Of a stretch of 22,030 nucleotides of DNA, positions 7,545 to 14,435 are shown in pieces. Numbering within the stretch: the stretch's first letter is position 1; each line of letters begins with the position of its first letter. The notes under the pieces were generated by a model. The model was given only the letters and a program-made list of their open reading frames with translations, did not search any database and was not told the origin of the DNA. This stretch comes from Bacillota bacterium (lineage in GTDB: Bacteria > Bacillota > Clostridia > Lachnospirales > Cellulosilyticaceae): assembly GCA_023410675.1 (NCBI GenBank), contig JAEYPM010000050.1, positions 1-22,030 on the forward strand, in the 5' to 3' direction. The position numbers and the translations under genes were made by a program.

Positions 7545-8732
7545 TTATACTATATGTTGTAATGCTCCAAGGCATTTTTTTAATAGGACTATCATATTAT
7601 CTATTTCATGCTTTGTTACAATAAGAGGAGGTATAAGCCTTATGATATGTGGCTTAGGAGCATTAATAATAAGTCCTTGCTCTAAGCATAGGTTTACAAG
7701 CTCTACTGCTTGATCACCCTCAAGATCAAAAGCAATAAGTAAACCTTTTCCTCTAATATTAGATAAATGATATTGTTCAGCTATTGTCTGTAGCTGCATT
7801 ATAATATAAATCCCCATTTCATTTGCATGCTCATACAGTTTATTAACACTAACTTCATGAACGACAGCATAACCAACACTCATTCCAAGTGGCTGACTTG
7901 AATACGTTCCTCCTTGATCTCCCGCCTCAAAGATATTAAGGTATTCTTTAGCTAATACAGCTGCTAATGGATAACCTCCTCCTATACCTTTTGCTAAGGT
8001 CATGATATCTGGTTCTATCTCATATTGCTGATATGCGAACATCGTTCCACACCTTCCTACTCCTGTCTGAATCTCATCAAAAATAAGAAGGATATTTTTT
8101 TCATCACATAACTTCCTTATTGCCTTTATATACTCCTTATCTGCAATATTCACGCCCCCTTCACCTTGCACTGGTTCTATCATAATCGCACAAGTATTTG
8201 ATGTAACTGCTTCCTCTATTGACTGAATATCATTAAAAGGCACATGGATAAACCCATCTACTTTTGGATTAAATAAATTATCCCAGTTTTTCTTCCCACT
8301 TGCTGACATCGTTGCTAATGTTCTTCCATGAAATCCATTAATCGTAGTGATTATTTCATAGGCTCCATTTTTTTGTTTTGCCCCATATTTTCTTGCAAGC
8401 TTAATAGCTCCCTCATTTGCCTCGGCCCCACTATTTATAAAAAACACTCTATCAAAGCAACTTATATCTGTAAGTAGCTTGGCAAACTCTAGCATAGGTT
8501 TATTGTAAAAGGATGGACTACAGTTGATTAGTTCTACTGCCTGCTTGCAAAGTGCCTGTGTAATAACAGGACTGCTATGCCCTAAACAATTTACAGCCCA
8601 CCCTCCTATAAAATCCAAATACTTTTTACCTAAAGTATCAAAAAGATACATTCCTTTTCCATACTGCATGACAAATTCTGGCCTATTAGCCGTAAACAAA
8701 ATACTTTCTTTATGCTCTTTATATTCTTTCAT
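7545..8732 (-). CDS. Class III PLP aminotransferase, acetylornithine aminotransferase-like
   Basis: This 395-residue protein is a full-length class III (ornithine-type) aminotransferase. SGAEANEGA (101-109) binds the PLP phosphate. DEIQTGVGRCG (219-229) carries the aspartate that contacts the PLP ring nitrogen, and TLAKGIGGGYP has the Schiff-base lysine at 248. The N-terminal YLDFIGGWAVNCLGH segment and overall length fit the ArgD branch (N-acetylornithine or succinyl-ornithine, 2-oxoglutarate as amino acceptor), which acts in arginine biosynthesis in the cytosol. No other arg gene is nearby, so a related omega-aminotransferase role is possible and I leave the symbol blank. AAAGGGG about 7 nt before the ATG supports the start. 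Upstream is a TTGAAA/TATAAT promoter whose -10 lies inside a large inverted repeat, suggesting repression at this gene. Confidence 0.85.
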   Translation of the reverse strand: MKEYKEHKESILFTANRPEFVMQYGKGMYLFDTLGKKYLDFIGGWAVNCLGHSSPVITQALCKQAVELINCSPSFYNKPMLEFAKLLTDISCFDRVFFINSGAEANEGAIKLARKYGAKQKNGAYEIITTINGFHGRTLATMSASGKKNWDNLFNPKVDGFIHVPFNDIQSIEEAVTSNTCAIMIEPVQGEGGVNIADKEYIKAIRKLCDEKNILLIFDEIQTGVGRCGTMFAYQQYEIEPDIMTLAKGIGGGYPLAAVLAKEYLNIFEAGDQGGTYSSQPLGMSVGYAVVHEVSVNKLYEHANEMGIYIIMQLQTIAEQYHLSNIRGKGLLIAFDLEGDQAVELVNLCLEQGLIINAPKPHIIRLIPPLIVTKHEIDNMIVLLKKCLGALQHIV

Positions 8733-8759
8733 ATTATTTCCCCTTTTCCTAATATCTTT

Positions 8760-8816
8760 GCAGTATAATAATGCATAAAAATTAATTTTATTAATATTAA
8801 TACATTATTATACTGC
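8760..8816. repeat. 17-bp-arm inverted repeat upstream of the ArgD-like gene
   Basis: GCAGTATAATAATGCAT (8760-8776) and ATACATTATTATACTGC (8800-8816) are inverted copies with a single mismatch, separated by 23 nt. The repeat begins 28 nt before the ATG of the aminotransferase. Its distal arm contains the predicted -10 hexamer. It could be a two-site operator or form a hairpin in the leader RNA. TGCATAAAAATTAA at 8772-8785 also matches the ArgR half-palindrome form TGAATAAAAATTCA at 12 of 14 positions. Confidence 0.75.
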
Positions 8817-8834
8817 ATTATATAAAATTTTCAA
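8807..8834 (-). promoter_or_regulatory. Sigma-A promoter of the ArgD-like gene
   Basis: On the - strand TTGAAA (8829-8834), a 16-nt spacer and a perfect TATAAT (8807-8812) precede the aminotransferase by about 75 nt. Confidence 0.6.
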
Positions 8835-8871
8835 GCTTTTTTTATCCTATTAAAAAAATAATATAATTTGA

Positions 8872-9570
8872 TTAAAAAACAAACCTTTTAAGTAGTGCTA
8901 AAAGAAGCATATGAGCTGGATAAAACACATAAAAAAAATACTTTATTTTTTTTATGTGTTTTTTTTCATATTTAATAATAAAAGGTAAAGCTCCTACGGC
9001 GATACTTTGAATTAATATTAAATCTATTGCTTCTAACAAACTATTTGAAAAGCTTAATATTGGTAAAGATAAAGTAGCTAGTAAAAGTGCTAAAGCTGTT
9101 TTTTTAATATCTTTTCTAATAATAAAGTATTCATAAAACACAAAAACAACTAAAATGCCATATCCGCCATAATCACAATTGATTAATGATGTTATTATAA
9201 TAGTCATAATCAGACCTATTATTTTTAGAATAGGTGGTTTTGATGGATTTTCCTTGATTTGTTTATATAAATAAAGTGCAATGAGTGCTCCAAGAAAAGT
9301 AAAGCCAATATTAAGATTCAGCCACCTAAAATCATAGGGCTGTGCAAAATAAATCATAAGCCAAAATGGTATTTGAGAGATAATAGCAAATAGACCTATT
9401 CTTAATAAGTATTTTTTATAACTTTGTGTTTTTGTGAACCCTAGTGCGATACTATAAGCAAACATAGGCATTGCCAATCTTCCTATGATACGAAAAATAA
9501 TATGCTGAGGAAATAACACTAACCCTACATGATCAATAAGCATAGTTACTGCTGCAATAAGTTTTAACAT
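8872..9570 (-). CDS. TraX-family multi-spanning membrane protein
   Basis: This 232-residue polytopic protein has about eight hydrophobic segments. It opens with LKLIAAVTMLIDHVGLV and has IIGRLAMPMFAYSIALGF early on, then WLNLNIGFTFLGALIALYLY, and ends with YVFYPAHMLLLALL; these match the TraX family (PF05857). F-plasmid TraX acetylates pilin, but chromosomal Firmicute homologues have no proven role and are probably membrane acyltransferases. I chose ATG 9570 over the upstream ATG 9594 because AAAGGAGG lies 4 nt before it, inside the longer frame. The C-terminal coding region (8922-8962) contains a perfect 19-bp inverted repeat. The gene diverges from the PerR-type regulator and stands alone. 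Confidence 0.85.
   Translation of the reverse strand: MLKLIAAVTMLIDHVGLVLFPQHIIFRIIGRLAMPMFAYSIALGFTKTQSYKKYLLRIGLFAIISQIPFWLMIYFAQPYDFRWLNLNIGFTFLGALIALYLYKQIKENPSKPPILKIIGLIMTIIITSLINCDYGGYGILVVFVFYEYFIIRKDIKKTALALLLATLSLPILSFSNSLLEAIDLILIQSIAVGALPFIIKYEKKHIKKIKYFFYVFYPAHMLLLALLKRFVF
8922..8962. repeat. Perfect 19-bp inverted repeat inside traX
   Basis: The arms 8922-8940 and 8944-8962 are exact reverse complements around a 3-nt loop (CTT). On the - strand it encodes a KK.IKK.KYFF..F stretch, so the A-run/T-run symmetry is partly explained by lysine codons facing phenylalanine codons. The non-homopolymer parts (ACACAT/ATGTGT) are also exact. Confidence 0.8.
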
Positions 9571-9644
9571 AAAACCTCCTTTTATAGAAAACATTCATCC
9601 TAATATTTAACAAATAAAATTATATATATTATGTGCTCCATCTA

Positions 9645-9673
9645 TTGATTTTAAGAGAAAAGTATTTTACAAT
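9645..9673 (+). promoter_or_regulatory. Sigma-A promoter of the perR-type gene
   Basis: TTGATT (9645-9650), a 17-nt spacer and TACAAT (9668-9673) lie about 43 nt before the chosen ATG at 9716. Confidence 0.6.
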
Positions 9674-9683
9674 AAGAATTAAA

Positions 9684-9698
9684 TAATAATTATTATTA
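9684..9698. promoter_or_regulatory. 7-1-7 Per/Fur-type box before the perR-type gene
   Basis: TAATAATTATTATTA is a perfect 7-1-7 inverted repeat. It differs from the PerR box TTATAATNATTATAA at one position per half-site. It sits between the -10 box and the ribosome site, where bound repressor would block its own transcription, which suggests autoregulation. Confidence 0.6.
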
Positions 9699-9715
9699 GT
9701 TGGGAGATGTTTCTA

Positions 9716-10126
9716 ATGAATGAATTAGCTACCATTTTAAAAGCCCACAATCTAAAAGCTACTCCACAAAGATTGTCCATTTTTGAAATTTTATACAACA
9801 CCAACGCACACCCTAATGCAGAAACCATCTATGATGTACTCCATGCCTCTCAACCCACAATTAGCTTAGCTACTGTTTATAAAACACTTGATACTTTAGT
9901 CAAACATGGACTTATTCAGCAGCTTAATGTAGGTGAAGACAGCTTTAGGTATGATGCTAGTGTTACCCCCCACCCTCATATCAAATGTACTAAATGTAAC
10001 GTAGTATGTGATATGCACAACATTCCTGGAATTGAGGAATTCCGAGAAAATGTTAAGAAAGCTACTCATTTTCAGCTAACTTCAGAGCAATTCTATTTTT
10101 TTGGTGTATGCCCAGATTGTCAATAA
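9716..10126 (+). CDS. perR: PerR-type Fur-family peroxide-responsive repressor
   Basis: This 136-residue Fur-family protein has an N-terminal winged helix (KATPQRLSIFEIL, then ATVYKTLDTL) and a C-terminal dimerisation and metal domain. In B. subtilis PerR the regulatory metal ligands are H37, D85, H91, H93 and D104. Here H32, D80, H86, H88 and D99 align with a constant offset of five. The last aspartate separates PerR from Fur, which has Glu there. The structural zinc site is complete: C91/C94 and C132/C135. It would repress oxidative-stress genes until peroxide oxidises the metal-site histidines. I start at ATG 9716, since GGGAG ends 9 nt before it and abuts the alternative ATG at 9707. No rubrerythrin, catalase or reductase gene is adjacent, so any targets are elsewhere. 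Confidence 0.85.
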   Translation: MNELATILKAHNLKATPQRLSIFEILYNTNAHPNAETIYDVLHASQPTISLATVYKTLDTLVKHGLIQQLNVGEDSFRYDASVTPHPHIKCTKCNVVCDMHNIPGIEEFRENVKKATHFQLTSEQFYFFGVCPDCQ

Positions 10127-10127
10127 A

Positions 10128-10170
10128 CTATAAATCTTAGAAATTATAGAAACCCTATAAATCATAGAAT
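10128..10170. repeat. Short direct repeat after the perR-type gene
   Basis: CTATAAATCTTAGAAA (10128-10143) and CTATAAATCATAGAAT (10155-10170) match at 14 of 16 positions with a 27-nt period. They lie in the 3' untranslated region just before the terminator. Possible meanings are a protein-binding tandem site or chance in AT-rich DNA. Confidence 0.4.
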
Positions 10171-10175
10171 AATAT

Positions 10176-10221
10176 ATAAGAGCATCTAATATGCTAAGCA
10201 TAATTATATGCTCTTATTTTG
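10176..10221. terminator. Intrinsic terminator between the convergent perR-type and aminotransferase genes
   Basis: ATAAGAGCAT (10176-10185) pairs exactly with ATGCTCTTAT (10208-10217), followed by TTTTG on the + strand. A nested mini-hairpin (ATGCT/AGCAT, 10191-10201) sits in the loop. It ends the perR-type transcript and may serve the opposing gene as well. Confidence 0.75.
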
Positions 10222-10260
10222 TTTACTGCTACATTTTATTAATGAATACTACTTTATTTA

Positions 10261-11430
10261 CTACTTATTATATCTCTTTACAAATTTTTCGATCCTGCTT
10301 AGGGCTTCTTTTAATTCTTCTATAGAATAAGCATAAGAGCATCTAACAAAGCCTTCTCCTGAATCTCCAAAAGCTGTGCCAGGAACTACAGCCACTTTTT
10401 CTTCTACTAAAAGTTTTTCGCAAAATTCTTCGCTTGACATACCTGTTGTTTGAATACCTGGGAATACATAAAAAGCACCTTTAGGTTCAAAACAAGAAAG
10501 TCCCATGCCTCTTAAATTCTCAATCATGAATTTTCTTCTTCTGTCATAGGCTTCTCTCATGTATTTCACATCATCATCCCCATGTTTCAGTGCCTCAATA
10601 GCTGCATACTGACTAGTGGTAGGTGCACACATGATGCAATACTGATGCATTTTTGTCATTTCATTGATTACTGCTTTAGGCCCTAAAGCATAACCTAGAC
10701 GCCAGCCTGTCATCGCATATGCTTTTGAAAAACCGCTAACAACAATTGTTCTTTCATACATTCCTGGCAAACTAGCTATAGAAACATGTTCCGTTCCATA
10801 GCTTAACTCCGCATATATTTCATCTGAGATTACCACAATGTCCTTTTTTCTGATTACATCAGCAATCTTTTCTAAATCCTCTTTTTCCATGATCGCTCCA
10901 GTAGGATTGTTTGGATAAGAAAGAATGAGTATTTTCGTTTTATCCGTTATGTATTTTTCTAATTCTTCTGGTGTTAATCTAAAATCATTTTCTGCACTTG
11001 TTGTTATAGGTACTGGAGTGCCTCCTGCGAAAGTTGTACAAGGCTTGTAGCATACAAAGCTTGGTTCAGGTATGAGGACTTCGTCTCCAGGTTCAATAAG
11101 TGTACGAAGAGCTAAGTCTATTGCTTCGCTTCCCCCTACTGTCACTAAAACCTGATCTTGGGGACTATACTCTACACTAAATTTTCTTTTCATATAATAG
11201 CTTATTTCTTTTCTTAACTCTAATAGCCCTGCATTTGCAGAATAAATTGTTTTTCCTTGTTCTAAAGTATAGATGCCTTCTTCTCTTATATGCCATGGGG
11301 TATCAAAGTCTGGTTCACCTACACCAAGTGAAATAGCATCGCCCATCTCATTTACAACATCAAAAAATTTTCTAATCCCAGATGGCGGCATATCTTTTAC
11401 TTTTTGTGCAATCATATTTTCTATATTCAT
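10261..11430 (-). CDS. Class I/II PLP aminotransferase
   Basis: This 389-residue fold-type I aminotransferase is full length. Visible landmarks are YSANAGLLELRKEI (63-76), SYPNNPTG with the conserved Asn (171-178), and DEIYAEL (203-209), where Asp and Tyr contact PLP. The Schiff-base Lys is at 236 in SGFSKAYAMTGWRLGY, and an Arg in EGFVRCSYA near 365 binds the substrate carboxylate. It resembles the aspartate/aromatic/PatA-type subgroup; the amino donor cannot be assigned. The ATG overlaps the stop of the Lrp-type regulator by 4 nt (ATGA), and no strong ribosome site lies close, so translation is probably coupled to that gene. The pairing suggests an amino-acid-responsive unit in which the regulator controls the aminotransferase. 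Confidence 0.9.
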   Translation of the reverse strand: MNIENMIAQKVKDMPPSGIRKFFDVVNEMGDAISLGVGEPDFDTPWHIREEGIYTLEQGKTIYSANAGLLELRKEISYYMKRKFSVEYSPQDQVLVTVGGSEAIDLALRTLIEPGDEVLIPEPSFVCYKPCTTFAGGTPVPITTSAENDFRLTPEELEKYITDKTKILILSYPNNPTGAIMEKEDLEKIADVIRKKDIVVISDEIYAELSYGTEHVSIASLPGMYERTIVVSGFSKAYAMTGWRLGYALGPKAVINEMTKMHQYCIMCAPTTSQYAAIEALKHGDDDVKYMREAYDRRRKFMIENLRGMGLSCFEPKGAFYVFPGIQTTGMSSEEFCEKLLVEEKVAVVPGTAFGDSGEGFVRCSYAYSIEELKEALSRIEKFVKRYNK

Positions 11431-11912
11431 GGAGATATAATCATCCTTTCATCCTTTTTTTGCCCTACAAAGCTTACGCCATGATCCTTATACTTTTTGA
11501 GTACAAAATGCGTCGCTGTACTAATCACTGATTCTAGTGGAGCAAGCTTTTGCCCAACAAAAAGTGCTACATCTTTAAGGGTTTTCCCTTCAATAATAAC
11601 TGTAAAGTCAAAACCACCAGACATTAGATAAACAGATTGAACTTCTTTAAAATTATAAATTCTCTCTGCTACCTTATCAAAGCCTTCTCCTCTTTGAGGG
11701 GTAACACGTACTTCAATAAGTGCTGTAACATTATCTTTTTTATTTGTCTTATCCCAGTTAATGAGGGTTTTATAGCCACATATTACTTGATTTTCCTCCA
11801 GTTTTTTTATGGTGGCATTGACTTCATCTATAGTTACACCAATCATACTGGCTATATCCTTGGCTGTATATCTGCTATTTTCTTCTAATAGTTCTAAAAT
11901 TTCATTCTCCAT
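11427..11912 (-). CDS. Lrp/AsnC-family transcriptional regulator
   Basis: This 161-residue protein has the Lrp/AsnC architecture. An N-terminal helix-turn-helix (about residues 14-45, YTAKDIASMIGVTIDEVNAT) is followed by ICGYKTLINWDK. A C-terminal RAM effector domain covers about 64-140 and contains VQSVYLMSGGFDFTVIIEG. Members bind amino acids or related metabolites at the RAM dimer interface. The effector here is unknown, but cotranscription with an aminotransferase fits amino-acid sensing. AAGGAG about 10 nt before the ATG supports the start. A TTGACA-containing promoter candidate lies about 50-75 nt upstream. The gene ends in TGA, which overlaps the aminotransferase ATG. Confidence 0.9.
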   Translation of the reverse strand: MENEILELLEENSRYTAKDIASMIGVTIDEVNATIKKLEENQVICGYKTLINWDKTNKKDNVTALIEVRVTPQRGEGFDKVAERIYNFKEVQSVYLMSGGFDFTVIIEGKTLKDVALFVGQKLAPLESVISTATHFVLKKYKDHGVSFVGQKKDERMIISP

Positions 11913-11960
11913 ATTATTCAGCTCCTTGTTAATAAAGTAGGTTAATTAAAATATTATATA

Positions 11961-11987
11961 ATTGTATTTTATTATACTGTATGTCAA
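11961..11987 (-). promoter_or_regulatory. Candidate promoter of the Lrp-type/aminotransferase operon
   Basis: On the - strand a perfect TTGACA (11982-11987) precedes TACAAT (11961-11966) with a short 15-nt spacer. Other TATAAT-like words lie on both sides, so the true -10 is uncertain. Confidence 0.4.
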
Positions 11988-12054
11988 ATTAAAAATAAAG
12001 AAACATTATGACACAATATTTTACTTCAAGTGGTTCCTACGTGATGTATGTATA

Positions 12055-12093
12055 GAATTCACATCTAATATAGTACTGACTCGATGTGAATTC
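12055..12093. repeat. 11-bp inverted repeat downstream of spoVAE
   Basis: GAATTCACATC (12055-12065) and GATGTGAATTC (12083-12093) are exact inverted copies with a 17-nt loop, starting 14 nt after the spoVAE stop. The - strand has no T run after it, so it is a weak terminator at best. It may be a transcript-end stabiliser or an operator. Confidence 0.6.
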
Positions 12094-12107
12094 CTTGATA
12101 AGAGTGC

Positions 12108-12476
12108 CTATGACTTGCTTTTTGGCTTTGCTAACAAAGCTGCTAAATAACCAAATACAATAGCTGCTGTGATACCAGCAGCAGTTGCCTTTAATCCCCC
12201 TACGAATGCCCCCATGAATCCTGATGTACGCGTTTCCTCTATCGCACCTTTCGCTAAAGCGTACCCAAAACCTATGATTGGAACAGTTGCTCCTGAACCT
12301 GCAAAGTCTACTAGTGGCTGATATACACCTAGTGCTGTCAGGGCTGCGCCTGATACCACGAATAAGACCATTATTCTACCTGTAGTCAGTTTTGTCCGAT
12401 CAAGCAATATTTGTCCCACTACACAGATTAGACCACCTACTATAAATACCTTTATATATTGCATCAATATGTCCAT
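12108..12476 (-). CDS. spoVAE: Stage V sporulation protein AE
   Basis: This 122-residue membrane protein has three to four hydrophobic segments. The SpoVAE pattern is visible: FIVGGLICVVGQILLDRTKLT at the start, GSGATVPIIGFGYALAKGA in the middle and a hydrophobic C-terminal helix. With SpoVAC it belongs to the inner spore membrane channel that moves Ca-dipicolinic acid into the forespore and out during germination. It corresponds to the short SpoVAE (AEb) form. AGGAGG starts just past the spoVAD stop and lies 6 nt before this ATG, leaving 10 nt between the genes. It is the last gene of the operon. No spoVAF or germinant receptor gene follows; a diverging Lrp-type transcript unit starts about 200 nt further on. 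Confidence 0.93.
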   Translation of the reverse strand: MDILMQYIKVFIVGGLICVVGQILLDRTKLTTGRIMVLFVVSGAALTALGVYQPLVDFAGSGATVPIIGFGYALAKGAIEETRTSGFMGAFVGGLKATAAGITAAIVFGYLAALLAKPKSKS

Positions 12477-12486
12477 AGTCTTCCTC

Positions 12487-13494
12487 CTATTCCATCACAA
12501 TCGATACTGCATGTGCGATACCTGGTATATTTTGACCTTGTTGTGTGCTACAAGGACTCATAAGTGCTCCTGTTGGAACTAACAGCAGTTTTTTAATTTT
12601 CTTTTCCTTAAGCTGTCTATAAAAATATGCTGAAAACACACTCCCACTGCAGCCGCAACCACTACCACCTGAGTGTACATCTTGTTCTTGAACATCATAG
12701 ATGATTTTTCCACAATCTTGATGAACAGTGCTTATATCAATCCCTGCCTTTTTAGACAAAGCTACAGCCATATCCGAACCACAAACACCTAAATCTCCTG
12801 TGACAATAGCATCATAGTCACTTGGCTTTTGATTTGTATCTTCAAGATGGGTAATAATTGTGTCTACTGCAGCTGGTGCCATAGCAGCTCCCATATTAAA
12901 ACTATCTTTAATATCAAAATCCACCATTTTTCCAGGCGTAATACTTCGTATTTTAGGTCCTGTTCCATTGCTTGTAATGATTACATACCCACTTCCTGTT
13001 ACTGTCCACTGCTGGGTAAGGGTTCTTTGACCTGCATATTCCATTGGATATCTAAACTGCTTTTCTGCTGCACAATAATGACTGCTTGTCCCAGCAATCA
13101 CGCAATCTGTCATCCCTCCAGCTACTGCCATACTTGCTAAGCATATACTCTCACCAAATGTAGAGCACGCTCCATAAAGTCCAAAAAACGGAATATTAAA
13201 ATCTTTTATCCCAAATGTACTTGCTATAACTTGATTTTGTAAATCTCCTGAAAAAATATAGGCTACATCTTTAGGTTGCTTTCCTGATTTATTAAGTAGT
13301 CCCTGTATTGTACGCTTTATCAGTTCCCCTTCAGCTTTTTCCCATGTATCTTCTCCTAAAAGCTCATCTTCAAACTTTTGATCAAAATACGTTCCTAATG
13401 GTCCACTTGCTTCTTTTGGCCCTACGCTAGAATACACCTCTAAAATATTGGGTGGATTTTTAAATACAATTGTCTGTTTTCCTATATGTCCCAT
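12487..13494 (-). CDS. spoVAD: Stage V sporulation protein AD
   Basis: This 335-residue protein has the thiolase-like fold of SpoVAD. The conserved GACSTFGES segment places the family cysteine at 110. GTSSHYCAAEKQFRYP, GDLGVCGSD and HSGGSGCGCS follow at the expected places. SpoVAD binds dipicolinic acid directly and sits on the outer face of the inner spore membrane as part of the SpoVA complex; it is not thought to be a working ketoacyl synthase. No signal peptide is seen, as expected. GGAGGAATAAA just before the ATG fixes the start. It follows spoVAC by 33 nt and precedes spoVAE by 10 nt, and so is cotranscribed in the forespore. Confidence 0.96.
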   Translation of the reverse strand: MGHIGKQTIVFKNPPNILEVYSSVGPKEASGPLGTYFDQKFEDELLGEDTWEKAEGELIKRTIQGLLNKSGKQPKDVAYIFSGDLQNQVIASTFGIKDFNIPFFGLYGACSTFGESICLASMAVAGGMTDCVIAGTSSHYCAAEKQFRYPMEYAGQRTLTQQWTVTGSGYVIITSNGTGPKIRSITPGKMVDFDIKDSFNMGAAMAPAAVDTIITHLEDTNQKPSDYDAIVTGDLGVCGSDMAVALSKKAGIDISTVHQDCGKIIYDVQEQDVHSGGSGCGCSGSVFSAYFYRQLKEKKIKKLLLVPTGALMSPCSTQQGQNIPGIAHAVSIVME

Positions 13495-13527
13495 TTTATT
13501 CCTCCAAACTTTGTTACACTTACTTAT

Positions 13528-13971
13528 TTAAACAAAATAATAGATAATCCCAACAACAACACTTGCTATGGTCCCAAATACAACAACTGGCCCAGCAATA
13601 GTAAAGAGCTTTGCTCCTAGTCCATAGACATATCCTTCTGTTTTAAATTCCATCGCAGAACTCACCATAGAATTTGCAAACCCTGTGATTGGTATGAGGG
13701 CTCCTGCTCCACCATATTTTCCTATGCTGTCATATATATTCATACCTGTTAAAATAGTACTTAATAAAATAAGTAGTACACTACTCATGGTTGCTGCATC
13801 ATCTTTTGCCATGCCATAGTTCATCACTACATCCATGATCATTTGACCTAAAATGCAAATACTTCCCCCAACCCAAAAAGCTCTTAGTGAGTTGCTAATT
13901 ACTTTATTTTTAGGGGAATATTCTGTTACCATTGTTTGATATTGATTTTTATATTTTGATAAATTTGACAT
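13528..13971 (-). CDS. spoVAC: Stage V sporulation protein AC
   Basis: This 147-residue protein has a short charged N-terminus (YKNQYQTMVTEYSPKN) and about four membrane segments. The family stretch GAGALIPITGFANSMVSSAMEFKTEG lies at roughly residues 77-103 and is scattered with small residues. In B. subtilis SpoVAC acts as a mechanosensitive channel for Ca-dipicolinate release. The frame could start at 14031 inside spoVAB, but AAAGGAG followed by 6 nt and ATG at 13971 marks the true start, 17 nt after the spoVAB stop. The sequence resembles SpoVAE in part, as is usual for these paralogues. Confidence 0.95.
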   Translation of the reverse strand: MSNLSKYKNQYQTMVTEYSPKNKVISNSLRAFWVGGSICILGQMIMDVVMNYGMAKDDAATMSSVLLILLSTILTGMNIYDSIGKYGGAGALIPITGFANSMVSSAMEFKTEGYVYGLGAKLFTIAGPVVVFGTIASVVVGIIYYFV

Positions 13972-13988
13972 ATCATGCTCCTTTTCAT

Positions 13989-14435
13989 TCAAACTGATAA
14001 AACCATCTTTATAAGTTCTGGGTATAACCAATAATATAATGCTCCAACCATCTTTCCTGCTGCTATTGCATAAATAAGTAGTGAAATACCTTTTTTAAGT
14101 TTTATTCTCCTATCTAAAATAGGTATAACATCTAAAATTTCTGCAAGTGAAACTATAAGAGCACCTGTGAATATTCCAAATGTAAAGCCTATAATGATGA
14201 TCACTATATTTGATACAGGTATCACTATATGCCACATTGACAATAGGCTCCCTGATACTGCTCCAAGTATAATCGCATTGCCAAATGCTTTGCTATGCTT
14301 TTGCGTCTGCGTGCGTATTGCAATAATAGGTATTAATCCTACTAAGCTAATAAACGCTGTCACCCCTCCAGATATAATCACTCCAGATCCTATCCCAAAA
14401 ATGATACATAAGATGATTTGAATAAAACTAACCAT
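13989..14435 (-). CDS. spoVAB: Stage V sporulation protein AB
   Basis: This 148-residue protein has four to five membrane segments. The C-terminal half holds the SpoVAB signature: GIFTGALIVSLAEILDVIPILDRR followed by a helix with AAGKMVGALYYW. The family is required with the other SpoVA proteins for dipicolinate handling, but its own role is unresolved. The frame extends upstream to a GTG at 14465 without a ribosome site. I choose ATG 14435, which overlaps the end of spoVAA by 8 nt (AATGGTTAG) and implies coupled translation. It ends in TGA. Confidence 0.9.
   Translation of the reverse strand: MVSFIQIILCIIFGIGSGVIISGGVTAFISLVGLIPIIAIRTQTQKHSKAFGNAIILGAVSGSLLSMWHIVIPVSNIVIIIIGFTFGIFTGALIVSLAEILDVIPILDRRIKLKKGISLLIYAIAAGKMVGALYYWLYPELIKMVLSV

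Noticed and set aside
8772..8785. ArgR box as a firm annotation
   Set aside because: The 12 of 14 match lies in very AT-rich DNA inside a larger palindrome and no second tandem box is clear, so I kept it as a remark only.
12055..12093. Inverted repeat as the spoVA operon terminator
   Set aside because: The pairing is exact, but no T run follows on the - strand and the loop is 17 nt, so I listed it as a repeat instead.
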